Assembly (NCBI GenBank): GCA_045118975.1
Contig: JBGVCT010000010.1
Location: 1-64,000, forward strand
From: RGIG6178 sp045118975
Lineage (GTDB): Bacteria; Bacillota_I; Bacilli_A; RFN20; DUOF01
DNA: 64,000 nt
Direction of reading: 5' to 3'
The translations under genes were made by a program, and so were the position numbers. The notes under the pieces are model-generated. The model saw nothing but the letters and a program-made list of their open reading frames with translations, did not search any database and was not told the DNA's origin. Shown here piece after piece: positions 8,821 to 17,208 of this stretch (its first letter is position 1; the number at the start of each line of letters is the position of its first letter).

Positions 8821-10223
8821 TATTTATTTCTTCTTAAATATATCTTTTTTATGAATTTATCTAATCTATCTGCATACATTCTCTGACTTGAATAATCATT
8901 TTCTTCCAAACAATTACAACTGATGAAAATATCTCTTATCTTTATTAAATTTCCTCTTCCAATCTTCTTTATAAGTCCATCAATATTTCCATCAAACTTA
9001 GCGGATAAAAAATCTTGCCAATAAGGACTCTTCTCCAAAACTTCCACTAAAGGAAGCATGTTAGTGTAGGCACATCTATATGGAGAATGTTCATTATCAC
9101 TATGATTACTTATAATATTTCCATCCAAATATTCTTGCGCCCTTAAAGCAAAATATTCAGTCATCGCTTCATTTATACCTCTATATGCCTTCCAAAAAGG
9201 TCTCTCTCCCTCATTTATCCTTTCAAGAGCATGAATGAACTCATGAGTAATAATCATATTTTGATGTGTTGTAGTCTTCTTTAATAACTCTATTGTATAA
9301 AAACAATGTTTTTGTTTTCCATCCCCATAATCATGATGACCACAAATACCAACAGCTCCAGGTAAAGACATTAACATACCTAAAACATGATCTAAATTTT
9401 CTCCATTATATTCATATCCATTTAAAACAAAGAAATCTCTAATATTAGAATTATCAAGTGCTTGCCTATACAAGTTAAAATTATATACTTGATTTATTTG
9501 TTCTTTTAAAGCTAAAGCAAACTCTTCATCCATCATATAATATTTATTGACACCAAATCTTTTTCTAAATGAATCCCTATTATCTTCAATAATTTTCCTT
9601 TGCTTATTGTCTAATTCTCTAGTATCTACAAAGAAAGAATCTATTTCTGTAGAAAGGGTTAATAAATCATCTAAAGTAGAAATCTTAAATCTTGTCTTTA
9701 AATCATCAAATTGCTTTCCAATTATTGGTATCTCTTTATTTTCTTTACTCTTACTAGAAAACTCTTGAATAAACTTAAATCTTTGATATTTATTAATTTC
9801 TCCAATTAAAGCCTCTAACTCATCAATCTTATTTTCATTATACAGTTGCTTGATTCTATCATAAGTCAAGCCAAATCTAGCATAACGCTTAGCATTCCTT
9901 TTATAAAACTCTACCACTTTGCTACTAGGATCATCAAAATATTTAGTTAATACAACCTTAGCTTCATAATCAATAAATGGTCTTGTATCATATCCTAAAA
10001 AATCACTAAGTTTTTCAATAGCAGCTCTTCTTTCAATCTTATATCTACTCTCAAAGCTTTTTAACTCTAAAAAGAATACTGTAGAACTATTCAAGTCGTT
10101 TAAAAATCTAGGATATATCTTCATAGCTTCTTCTTCATTTCCATTTGCAACACTCATAGAAATAGCAAAAGCTATTTTTTCTTTTTTACTATTTATATCA
10201 TTTATTTCTATAGAGTAATTCAT
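8820..10223 (-). CDS. Zincin-like metallopeptidase, HExxH
   Basis: In 467 residues the motif ITHEFIHALE (H327-E-F-I-H331) is followed 20-25 residues later by GINEAMTEYFALR (E352, E356). This is the gluzincin layout, in which the second motif's Glu is the third zinc ligand. The N-terminal 300 residues are helical and match no family I know. There is no signal peptide, so it probably acts inside the cell. The start ATG overlaps the stop of the upstream 101-residue gene (ATGA), and its ribosome binding site GGTGAT lies in that gene. The two are translationally coupled and share a terminator. Confidence 0.7.
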   Translation of the reverse strand: MNYSIEINDINSKKEKIAFAISMSVANGNEEEAMKIYPRFLNDLNSSTVFFLELKSFESRYKIERRAAIEKLSDFLGYDTRPFIDYEAKVVLTKYFDDPSSKVVEFYKRNAKRYARFGLTYDRIKQLYNENKIDELEALIGEINKYQRFKFIQEFSSKSKENKEIPIIGKQFDDLKTRFKISTLDDLLTLSTEIDSFFVDTRELDNKQRKIIEDNRDSFRKRFGVNKYYMMDEEFALALKEQINQVYNFNLYRQALDNSNIRDFFVLNGYEYNGENLDHVLGMLMSLPGAVGICGHHDYGDGKQKHCFYTIELLKKTTTHQNMIITHEFIHALERINEGERPFWKAYRGINEAMTEYFALRAQEYLDGNIISNHSDNEHSPYRCAYTNMLPLVEVLEKSPYWQDFLSAKFDGNIDGLIKKIGRGNLIKIRDIFISCNCLEENDYSSQRMYADRLDKFIKKIYLRRNK

Positions 10224-10525
10224 TTTGAATCACCTACTAACTTTGTTATATATCCCATAAACATTCCCCAATTACTAGGAGCTTTATCAAAAGAATATGT
10301 AACTTCTTTTTTATTTATAAAAGTAACTTGATAAGTGGGATCTTCAATATCCTCACTAACCCAACTCTTATTGCAAGCAAACAGACTAATTAAAGTATTA
10401 AATCTATCTTCATATTTACAATCAAATTCCAACTTATCATTTTCTTCAATATAAAAAACATTTTCATCTAAATAAATCTCCTTAGATGAATTCTCAGGCA
10501 AATTAAGTTTAATAATTATCTTCAT
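10220..10525 (-). CDS. Hypothetical 101-residue protein coupled to the metallopeptidase
   Basis: No family is recognised. The sequence looks like a small beta-rich domain (KIIIKLNLPEN, then KEVTYSFDKAP) with two Cys (C36, C51) and four Trp/Tyr-rich turns. It is preceded by GAGGCGATT and its TGA overlaps the ATG of the HExxH gene, so the two are made together. A substrate, adaptor or inhibitor of the peptidase would fit the context, but this is inference only. Confidence 0.6.
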   Translation of the reverse strand: MKIIIKLNLPENSSKEIYLDENVFYIEENDKLEFDCKYEDRFNTLISLFACNKSWVSEDIEDPTYQVTFINKKEVTYSFDKAPSNWGMFMGYITKLVGDSK

Positions 10526-10584
10526 AATAATCGCCTCAATTCAAATAAATAATACCATTTATACTCATATATGTAAATGAGAAA

Positions 10585-10613
10585 ATAAAAAAGCATAATA
10601 CTAGTATTATGCT
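10585..10613 (-). terminator. Intrinsic terminator of the RT-hydrolase operon
   Basis: A perfect 22-base palindrome AGCATAATACT/AGTATTATGCT (10592-10613), followed on the minus strand by T6, lies immediately after the alpha/beta hydrolase stop. It separates this operon from the metallopeptidase pair. Confidence 0.85.
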
Positions 10614-11345
10614 CTATTTTCTAAATATTTCTCTTACTATATTAACCATTCTTTCTCTTTCATCATCACTTTTAAAGCTATGCTTAGAATCCTCAAAATA
10701 GTATATCTTATAATTACCATTACATCTATTTTCAAAGAATTCTTCATTATCTAAATAGTTAACAACCTCATCTTTTTTACCTTGAATAACATATAAAAAT
10801 CTTGTGTTATTATCATATTTATTCATTAATCTATTCGCCACTAATTCGTTATAGAAATTCCAATCAATATTTATACTATCAATATTTATAATTTCATTTT
10901 TTAAATTTTCAAATTCATCATGTACAACCACATATTTAAATACTTTATCAATGTTTACAGCAGGAGCTCTTAAGATGATTTTATGATAATCATAATCTGT
11001 ATCATTTAAAAAATTCAACAACAAATAACCACCATATGAAGTAGCAAAATAAGATATCTTATGTCCCTTATATGTCTCTTTTACATATTCATCTACTAAT
11101 GAGACACACTCTATAGACTCCTTATAAGTAATAGGAATATTAGATATGTTATCACCATGCCTTGGCAAATCAAATGTGATGATTTCAAATCCCTCTTTAT
11201 TTAATGCCTCCGCTAGTACTTTACAAGTAGAGCTATTTTTACTACCTGTAAAACCATGAATAACAACTAAAACATGTTTAATGTCTGTAAGTGAAGGAAA
11301 TAATTTAGCTTTTATATCCTTGTTAATTATAAATTCTTTTGACAT
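10614..11345 (-). CDS. Alpha/beta hydrolase in operon with a reverse transcriptase
   Basis: The 243-residue serine hydrolase carries the oxyanion loop HGFTG (30-34), the nucleophile elbow A101-T-S103-Y-G105 (Ala where Gly is usual), an acid at D192 in IQGKKDEVV, and the base H222 in EDSKHSF. It resembles the serine aminopeptidase S33 / monoacylglycerol lipase branch. A 60-residue lid (about 125-185) sits between core strands. Its start ATG 11345 is 2 bases after the RT stop and its site GGAGG overlaps the RT's end, so it is co-translated with the RT. A terminator follows at once. A role with the RT, for example as effector, is inferred from context only. Confidence 0.8.
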   Translation of the reverse strand: MSKEFIINKDIKAKLFPSLTDIKHVLVVIHGFTGSKNSSTCKVLAEALNKEGFEIITFDLPRHGDNISNIPITYKESIECVSLVDEYVKETYKGHKISYFATSYGGYLLLNFLNDTDYDYHKIILRAPAVNIDKVFKYVVVHDEFENLKNEIINIDSINIDWNFYNELVANRLMNKYDNNTRFLYVIQGKKDEVVNYLDNEEFFENRCNGNYKIYYFEDSKHSFKSDDERERMVNIVREIFRK

Positions 11346-11347
11346 AC

Positions 11348-12559
11348 TCAATCCTCCTCTTTTAATTCTTTTGCCTTGTAATATTCATTTACTAAACTTT
11401 TGTAATTACATTTTTTTAATTGCTCATACCTAATTCTATAATTAGCCTTATTGTGTCTTCCAGTAACTGCATATCTAATATACATTTGTAGATATTCATC
11501 AATTACTTTTAATCCTTCGCTAGTATTAATAAGTGGGAAAAACCATCTAGACCAAGTAAGATCATTTGGATTCTTTGTCTCAAAAAACTTATAATTAAAT
11601 GTTTTAATCATTGTTTCCATTACCTGATCATCACTTAAACTCTTCCTTATCTTTCTACGATGAATAGTTCTAGCCTTCCTTCTTATCTTACCTTTAATCT
11701 TATCTATAGTAACATTAGATAAATCTATCTTTCTATTTAAATATTTAACACCTAAAAAGTTCCACTCTTCTCCCTTATTAAAAACAAACTCTTTATCGGT
11801 ATTGATAGTTAATCCTTTACTATGAATTGTATTAATAATATACTCCTTATAAGTATTTAGCTCTTCAAGAGAATGGGCAAAAACGATTATATCATCTGAA
11901 TATCTAGCATATAAAATGTTATTATCTTCAAAATATTTATCTAAATCCATTAAATAAACATTAGCCATAAATGGAGCAAAACTAACTCCTGCCATAGCAC
12001 CTCTTTTTTCTTCTACTACCTCTCCATCAATAATACATTTATCAAGTAATAACAATTTCTTTAAAAACTCATATACTTTTGTATCATCAATAACATCCTT
12101 TAACATAACTAATAGTCTATCTACATCTATACTATTAAAATAGTTTTTAATATCCACTTTATAAGCATACATATCATCAATATTCTTAGTTCTAGTAATA
12201 GTATTTATAGCTTTTTTAACTCCCAATACTCTTCTAAAAGAATAACAATTGCTAGCCATTTTATAATCATATTTAAGAATATGATAAGTAATAAATTTTA
12301 GTATCATACTCTCTTCATTATTATAACAATAAACTACTCTTTTCTTCTCACTACCCATTTTATTAACTAGCGTTTTATATGGAGGATTAAAATTAAATTC
12401 TTTATCATTAATTCTAGATGCTATATCTAAATATTTTTCTTCCTTAATAAACTCTTTTAATTCTTTTTCTTCTCTTTTATTTAAATGTCCTTTTTCTATT
12501 TTATAATTATAAAATATTTCCCATTCTTCTTTATCTTTAATCAAATCTAATATGCTCAT
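11348..12559 (-). CDS. Retron/DRT-like reverse transcriptase, YSDD active site
   Basis: 403 residues with the palm motifs in order: motif A KVDIKNYFNSI (D136, F141), motif B GAMAGVSFAPFMANVYL (187-203), motif C ARYSDDIIVF (Y220-S-D-D223), motif D TINTDKEF (251-258) and WNFLGVKY (266-273). All three catalytic Asp are present. The motif B pair QG is replaced by AG. The C-terminal 130 residues end in VTGRHNKANYRIRYEQL and KSLVNEYYK, a thumb-like region; there is no maturase or HNH endonuclease domain. ATG 12559 follows TTGGAG, and the TTG start five codons earlier is part of that site. A structured RNA lies immediately upstream and an alpha/beta hydrolase immediately downstream. RT activity is near certain; the assignment to the unknown-group/DRT or retron class is inference. 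Confidence 0.9.
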   Translation of the reverse strand: MSILDLIKDKEEWEIFYNYKIEKGHLNKREEKELKEFIKEEKYLDIASRINDKEFNFNPPYKTLVNKMGSEKKRVVYCYNNEESMILKFITYHILKYDYKMASNCYSFRRVLGVKKAINTITRTKNIDDMYAYKVDIKNYFNSIDVDRLLVMLKDVIDDTKVYEFLKKLLLLDKCIIDGEVVEEKRGAMAGVSFAPFMANVYLMDLDKYFEDNNILYARYSDDIIVFAHSLEELNTYKEYIINTIHSKGLTINTDKEFVFNKGEEWNFLGVKYLNRKIDLSNVTIDKIKGKIRRKARTIHRRKIRKSLSDDQVMETMIKTFNYKFFETKNPNDLTWSRWFFPLINTSEGLKVIDEYLQMYIRYAVTGRHNKANYRIRYEQLKKCNYKSLVNEYYKAKELKEED

Positions 12560-12581
12560 AATATTTTTCTCCAAAATAAAA

Positions 12582-12712
12582 GAAAGGAAAAATGCTTTGA
12601 ACTAAGCAATGCTTAGTTATACAAGAGATAACACACACCGGTTACCTGCAAAACCATTTATTGGTATATGCTTACTCCCATCGCAGGTGCAATAACTTGC
12701 GTTTTCCTTTCC
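12582..12712 (-). ncRNA. Putative structured RNA upstream of the reverse transcriptase (retron/DRT-like)
   Basis: The 187 bases between the upstream stop codon and the RT start hold no gene but strong structure. The ends pair: GAAAGGAAAA (12711-12702) with TTTTCCTTTC (12591-12582), placed like the a1/a2 repeats of retrons. Inside, ACCTGC (12688-12683) pairs with GCAGGT (12649-12644) around a small ACCA/TGGT hairpin, GCAA/TTGC pairs across 12700-12689, and AACTAAGC/GCTTAGTT (12618-12611 with 12607-12600) is a perfect 8-bp hairpin. A consensus promoter at 12718-12746 would start transcription near 12712. The limits are inferred from the promoter and the repeat; no match to a named RNA family was possible. 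Confidence 0.65.
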
Positions 12713-12717
12713 ATAAC

Positions 12718-12746
12718 TTTATACCCCAAAATTTAAAATTTGTCAA
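12718..12746 (-). promoter_or_regulatory. Consensus sigma-A promoter of the ncRNA-RT-hydrolase operon
   Basis: On the minus strand TTGACA (12746-12741), a 17-base spacer and TATAAA (12723-12718). The -35 box starts on the base right after the upstream gene's stop codon. Predicted transcription start is about 12712. Confidence 0.85.
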
Positions 12747-13100
12747 TTACATAAGATTTCTGATTCTTCTTATAACATACTCTTTCTCATTTGGTAATTG
12801 CTCAAAGAAATGAATTACTTTAATTTTTCTTTTACGCATTTCTTCTAATAATTGTTTGTAATCTTTACTCTTTTCTCCATTATGACACAAAACAATAATT
12901 ATCCATCTAATTTGATTTATATGATCAGAAATCACATAATTACACAAGAACCCATATTTTCTAGGATAGTCTGGGAAATATTTTGTTATATTTACATTTT
13001 TGTCTATAGTAAATACTTCAGAAAACACTTCTTCTACAGCCTCATCTATAGATGTTTTACACTTGAATCCCTTGTTAAATAAATCACTTAAAAATCCCAT
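12747..13100 (-). CDS. Hypothetical 117-residue protein upstream of the RT locus
   Basis: Unknown family. The middle reads as strands (GFLCNYVISDH, RWIIIVLCHNG) with a final basic helix (KEYVIRRIRNL), an alpha/beta arrangement that could be a small nuclease-like fold, but no catalytic triad can be assigned. The ATG at 13100 follows AGAGGTG; the longer frame is unlikely. It ends one base before the RT operon's own promoter with no terminator between, so some read-through into the RNA is possible. Whether it belongs to the RT system is open. Confidence 0.55.
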   Translation of the reverse strand: MGFLSDLFNKGFKCKTSIDEAVEEVFSEVFTIDKNVNITKYFPDYPRKYGFLCNYVISDHINQIRWIIIVLCHNGEKSKDYKQLLEEMRKRKIKVIHFFEQLPNEKEYVIRRIRNLM

Positions 13101-13196
13101 ATTAACACCTCTTAACATGAGTATACCATGCAATTTATATCTTTTTCTTTGTTTTAAAGATCTTTTTATCTATAATTCAATTATGGAGATGATATT

Positions 13197-13976
13197 ATGG
13201 ATAAACCAATCTTAGACTTTTTTGATGAAGAAAGTCTTATTAACAAAGAAAGTTATACTCAAAACTCTAAAGACTTTTATAGACAATCATTATTGAAAGA
13301 ATATAATATTGATTCAGCATTATTTATCTTTGTAAAAGAAGATATCTCAACTGTTTTAGACACTAGTAAATTAGAAGATTTCTATCTTTTCACTAATGGT
13401 AGCAATAGAAACCCTTGCTATATCTATGACAAAAAATTTGTTATTGCTATAACACCTCTTGGTGGACCTGCTGCGGGAGGCTTAATGGAAGAGTTAGGAT
13501 TTATGGGTATCACTAACTTTTTTGCATGTGGAAGCGCAGGGCAAATCAATCATAATCTAGAATCTTCTCATTTTGTACTTGTTGATAAAGCTATTAGATG
13601 TGAGGGTACTTCATATAGTTATTTACCTCCATCTTTATACGCTTATACTGATGAAGAGTTGACTAACTACTTAGCTAACTATCTAAATGAAAATAACTAC
13701 AAATATAGCAAAGCTGCTACTTGGACTACAGATTCTTTCTATAGAGAAACTCAAAGTGAATTAGAACTTAGAGTATCTCAAGGTGCTGTAAGTGTTGAGA
13801 TGGAATGTGCAAGTTGGTGCGCTATTGCTAAATATAGAGGTTATAAATTCACCCAACTATTATATTTTTCAGATGCCTTGAAGCAAGAAGGATGGAAATG
13901 GAAAGTAGATAGAAAAGAGTTAAAAAAATCAATTATTAATTTAATGATTGATTGTGTAAGTAAATATAATAAATAA
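13197..13976 (+). CDS. Nucleoside phosphorylase (PNP/UDP family)
   Basis: These enzymes split nucleosides with phosphate into a base and ribose 1-phosphate for salvage. In 259 residues the family features are TPLGGPAAGGLMEELGFMG, FFACGSAGQI (the phosphate/active-site Gly-rich strand), RCEGTSYSY, and VSVEMECASW with the Met-Glu pair that holds ribose. TTDSFYRET matches the uridine-phosphorylase side of the family. The length is normal. It starts with ATG 13197 behind GGAGATGAT, is divergent from the 117-residue gene and ends at a bidirectional terminator. Purine versus pyrimidine preference is not certain. Confidence 0.85.
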   Translation: MDKPILDFFDEESLINKESYTQNSKDFYRQSLLKEYNIDSALFIFVKEDISTVLDTSKLEDFYLFTNGSNRNPCYIYDKKFVIAITPLGGPAAGGLMEELGFMGITNFFACGSAGQINHNLESSHFVLVDKAIRCEGTSYSYLPPSLYAYTDEELTNYLANYLNENNYKYSKAATWTTDSFYRETQSELELRVSQGAVSVEMECASWCAIAKYRGYKFTQLLYFSDALKQEGWKWKVDRKELKKSIINLMIDCVSKYNK

Positions 13977-14002
13977 AAAGGGATTGTTACATCCCTTTTA
14001 TT
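13976..14002. terminator. Bidirectional terminator
   Basis: AAAAGGGAT (13976-13984) pairs with ATCCCTTTT (13991-13999) between the nucleoside phosphorylase and gltX. Confidence 0.85.
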
Positions 14003-15633
14003 TTATCTATTCTCTTATTTATTCTCTCTATGCCTAGTAATCTAAGAATATCATATAAATCTGGAGTCATAGATTTACTAGTAACACAAACTCTAATAAT
14101 CATAGAAAAATCGCCAATACTACCCTTATACTTACTAGGATTATTTTTATATTCTTTCATATTAGAAATATATCCTAGTGATTCAGCTGCTTCTTTCATT
14201 TTATTAAACCAAGTATCTTTATCATCACTTTCACTATAATATTCATTAAAATAGGTATTTAACACTAAAATAACATCGCTCATACTATATTTATCTAATC
14301 CATCATAACTTAAATCTTTTAAGTAAAATAATTCATCATACATATACCAAATATAATCTTTAATCTCACTATATGAAGCAAAATCTTTTCTAGGATTTTT
14401 CTTTTCCCTTTCAATATTCAAAATATTTATAGTATATTCTTTTTCTTTTTCAATAAGATTATAAAAATCCAAATCATATTCTTTAGACCACTCTAAAAGC
14501 CTACTATATACCTCACTAGCACTAATCCTAGATAAAAAGTTTTTAGATATATTAATTAACTTGTCTAAATCAAATATTGGACCACTTTTACTCATCTTAT
14601 CAAAAGAAAATTTGAATTCACTATATTCTTTATCTAAGTTATTTAAATACCATTCTTCAAAATTAGAATTCATAATGCTAGCAAAGTATAATTTTGTTGC
14701 TTCAATTGGAATACCCCTTTTATGATAGAAAGCTACCGCTGCTTCAGGATCTTTTCTTTTACTAATCTTTCTAATTGTATTACCATCTTTAATATTAAGT
14801 GGTAATAAATGAGCAAATTCAGGAACCTTAAAGCCACATGCATCCCATAATTCTAAATGGAATGGAACTGAAGAAATATAGGAATCATCTCTAGTAACTG
14901 TAGTAACCCTCATAAAATGATCATCACAAACATGAGCCAAAGCATATGGAGGTATACCATCACTTTTAACTAAGACATGGTCAATATCATTCATAGGTAA
15001 TATTATCTTTCCTTTTATTAAATCATTAAACTCTATACTCTTATTAAAATCTCCCATTGACTTTAATCTTAATACCCATTTTTCTCCATTATCTATCTTT
15101 TCTTTAATCTCATCATATGTTAAGTTTCTACATCTAGCATACTTACCATAATATCCTATTCTTTCTTTTCTTCTCTTTTGTTTATCTCTTAATTCTTCTA
15201 ATTCTTCTTCCTTACAAAAACAAGGATAAGCCCTTCCAATAGAAACTAAATGTTTAGCTACTATATGATATATTTCTCTTCTTTTAGTTTGTATATAAGG
15301 ACCATAATCTCCCCCATTTATTGGATCTTCATCTATCTTATAGTCATAATGTTTTAAATCATTTAGTATTAATTCAATACCATTATCAATCTTTCTTTTT
15401 GAATCAGTATCTTCTATTCTTAAAATAAATACACCATTACTACTCCTAGCCATAATTTCTGGAACAAAAGATGCATATAAATTTCCCATATGTACCCTTC
15501 CTGTAGGAGATGGAGCAAACCTAGTAACTTTGCTTCCTTTATTTATATCTCTTTCTTTAAATTCTTTTTCCAAATCCTCTATCGTCTTATTAATATGAGG
15601 ATAGAGTAAATCTGCTATATCTTTATTATTCAT
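13987..15633 (-). CDS. gltX: Glutamate--tRNA ligase, divergent form
   Basis: Charges tRNA-Glu (and possibly tRNA-Gln) with glutamate. RFAPSPTGRVHMGN carries the class I HIGH motif as HMGN (48-51), RIEDTD follows as in all GluRS, and KISKRKDPEA is the KMSKS loop in the ISKR form. At 548 residues it is longer than the usual 470-490, with an N-terminal extension of about 35 residues before the Rossmann fold. CFCKEEELEELRDKQ has the Cys pair seen in zinc-type GluRS. It follows thrS by 16 bases, so both are expressed from one message controlled by the terminator upstream of thrS. Confidence 0.88.
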   Translation of the reverse strand: MNNKDIADLLYPHINKTIEDLEKEFKERDINKGSKVTRFAPSPTGRVHMGNLYASFVPEIMARSSNGVFILRIEDTDSKRKIDNGIELILNDLKHYDYKIDEDPINGGDYGPYIQTKRREIYHIVAKHLVSIGRAYPCFCKEEELEELRDKQKRRKERIGYYGKYARCRNLTYDEIKEKIDNGEKWVLRLKSMGDFNKSIEFNDLIKGKIILPMNDIDHVLVKSDGIPPYALAHVCDDHFMRVTTVTRDDSYISSVPFHLELWDACGFKVPEFAHLLPLNIKDGNTIRKISKRKDPEAAVAFYHKRGIPIEATKLYFASIMNSNFEEWYLNNLDKEYSEFKFSFDKMSKSGPIFDLDKLINISKNFLSRISASEVYSRLLEWSKEYDLDFYNLIEKEKEYTINILNIEREKKNPRKDFASYSEIKDYIWYMYDELFYLKDLSYDGLDKYSMSDVILVLNTYFNEYYSESDDKDTWFNKMKEAAESLGYISNMKEYKNNPSKYKGSIGDFSMIIRVCVTSKSMTPDLYDILRLLGIERINKRIDKIKGM

Positions 15634-15649
15634 ATTATCATTCCTCTCT

Positions 15650-17185
15650 TTATCTTTTCTTAATTTCTTTTTTTATAAATTCAATAAAATCTTCTATTTT
15701 CATACTAATCTTTTCATCACTATTAAGTTTAGAAAAACTAACTAAATTATTATCTCTTTCATAATCTCCAATAATAATCATATATGGATTTTTCATCACA
15801 TTGTTATTTCTAACCTTTTTAGCCATTCTTTGTTCACTATCATCATAACTAACTCTAACATCTTCTTCAATTAATAAGTCCTTCAAATTTTTACAATATT
15901 CATCATGATATTTAACATTAACTGGAATTATATTAACTTGTACTGGAGATAACCATACTGGTAATACACCCTTAAATTGTTCTAATAACAATACCATAAA
16001 TCTCTCATATGAACCAAGTATTGCCCTATGTACCATAACAGGAACCTCTTTTTCACCATTTTCATTAATATAGAATAAATCAAATCTTTTAGGCGAAGCA
16101 AAGTCTAATTGCACTGTTGGTATTTGAATTTCTCTACCCAAGGCATCCTTAAACATAAAATCCAATTTAGGACCATATAAAGCAGCCTCTCCCTCACATT
16201 TAATTGCATTCAAACCAAGTTCATTACTTACCTCTTCTAAAATCCTTTCACACTCATCCCAATCCTCTTTATTACCTATATACTTTTCTGGATGATCATA
16301 ATCTCTTAAAGACAAGGAAACCCAATGGTTATCCCATAATCCCATTCTCGAATAAAAGTCCTTTATTATATTACACATATTAATAATCTCTTGTTTAACC
16401 TGATCTTTTTTACAAAATGAATGACCATCCTCTACACTTATTGCATACACTCTAGATAAACCACCAACAGCCCCTTGCAGTTCTGCTCTATATTGCTTAT
16501 CTGATTCCATATATCTAATTGGTAAATCTTTATGACTTCTTAATTTTGAAGCATATAATTGGCAATGATGAGGACACTGTACTGGCTTTAATACAAACTC
16601 ATGCCCTTTAGGAGAATTCACCCTAAACAATTCATCATTAAACTTATATGCATGACCTGAAATTTGAAATAAAGAAATATCTGCCAAAGATGGACAACTA
16701 ACCTTTTCAAATCCATATTTTCTACATATTTTTTCAACTTCTTTTTGAAGCTCATCTCTAATAATTACTCCTCTAGGACTATAAAGAGGTAATCCTGGAC
16801 CCACATATTCTGAAAAACAAAATAAATCTAAATCTCTACCAATCTTTCTATGATCTCTTTCCTTGGCATTTTCTAAAAATACTAAATACTTCTCTAATTC
16901 TTCTTTACTATTAAAAGCCTTACCACTAATTCTATCTATCATCTCATTAGCTTTATTCCCTTTATAATAGACTCCACTAATTCTTAGTAATTTAATATAA
17001 ATAGAACTATCCCTATTAAATAATTCCTTTTCAATATTTATAAAATCATTTTCACTAATCTTATCATTCATTTTAAACTCATAATAAAATTCATCATTGT
17101 TAAAACTAACATCCTCTAAACTTATATTTTTATAATTATCATTTATATATTTCTGTAATAACATTACACCTTTTTTATTTATCAT
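15650..17185 (-). CDS. thrS: Threonine--tRNA ligase lacking the editing domain
   Basis: Charges tRNA-Thr. The catalytic core is intact: the zinc ligands C204 (PVQCPHH), H255 (VEDGHSFC) and H386 (MVHRAILGS) are all present, as are the class II motifs and a C-terminal anticodon-binding domain (WLSPVQVNIIPVN). At 511 residues it is about 130 shorter than usual. The core begins at residue 109 (ERDHRKIGRDLDLF), so the N-terminal TGS and Ser-tRNA editing domains are missing or reduced to a 100-residue remnant. ATG 17185 follows AAAGGAGG. Only 23 bases separate a T-run terminator from the start, so this gene is reached only by read-through. Confidence 0.88.
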   Translation of the reverse strand: MINKKGVMLLQKYINDNYKNISLEDVSFNNDEFYYEFKMNDKISENDFINIEKELFNRDSSIYIKLLRISGVYYKGNKANEMIDRISGKAFNSKEELEKYLVFLENAKERDHRKIGRDLDLFCFSEYVGPGLPLYSPRGVIIRDELQKEVEKICRKYGFEKVSCPSLADISLFQISGHAYKFNDELFRVNSPKGHEFVLKPVQCPHHCQLYASKLRSHKDLPIRYMESDKQYRAELQGAVGGLSRVYAISVEDGHSFCKKDQVKQEIINMCNIIKDFYSRMGLWDNHWVSLSLRDYDHPEKYIGNKEDWDECERILEEVSNELGLNAIKCEGEAALYGPKLDFMFKDALGREIQIPTVQLDFASPKRFDLFYINENGEKEVPVMVHRAILGSYERFMVLLLEQFKGVLPVWLSPVQVNIIPVNVKYHDEYCKNLKDLLIEEDVRVSYDDSEQRMAKKVRNNNVMKNPYMIIIGDYERDNNLVSFSKLNSDEKISMKIEDFIEFIKKEIKKR

Positions 17186-17208
17186 ATCTTTCTTCCTCCT
17201 TTAAACAT

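Noticed and set aside
12660..12714. 18-codon ORF starting ATG 12714 in the RT-associated RNA
   Set aside because: It has no ribosome binding site, overlaps the terminal repeat, and starts at about the predicted transcription start.
11348..12746. Group II intron with its maturase
   Set aside because: The RT has no maturase X-like or HNH domain that I can see, there is no intron-type boundary sequence or domain V hairpin downstream, and the RT sits in an operon with a hydrolase under its own promoter.
10614..13100. Diversity-generating retroelement
   Set aside because: No Avd-like gene, no target gene with a C-type lectin end, and no near-repeat pair differing at A positions was found around the RT.
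12852..13215. Two plus-strand frames of 71-76 codons
   Set aside because: Antisense to the 117-residue gene and into the divergent promoter region; composition and lack of ribosome sites argue against coding.
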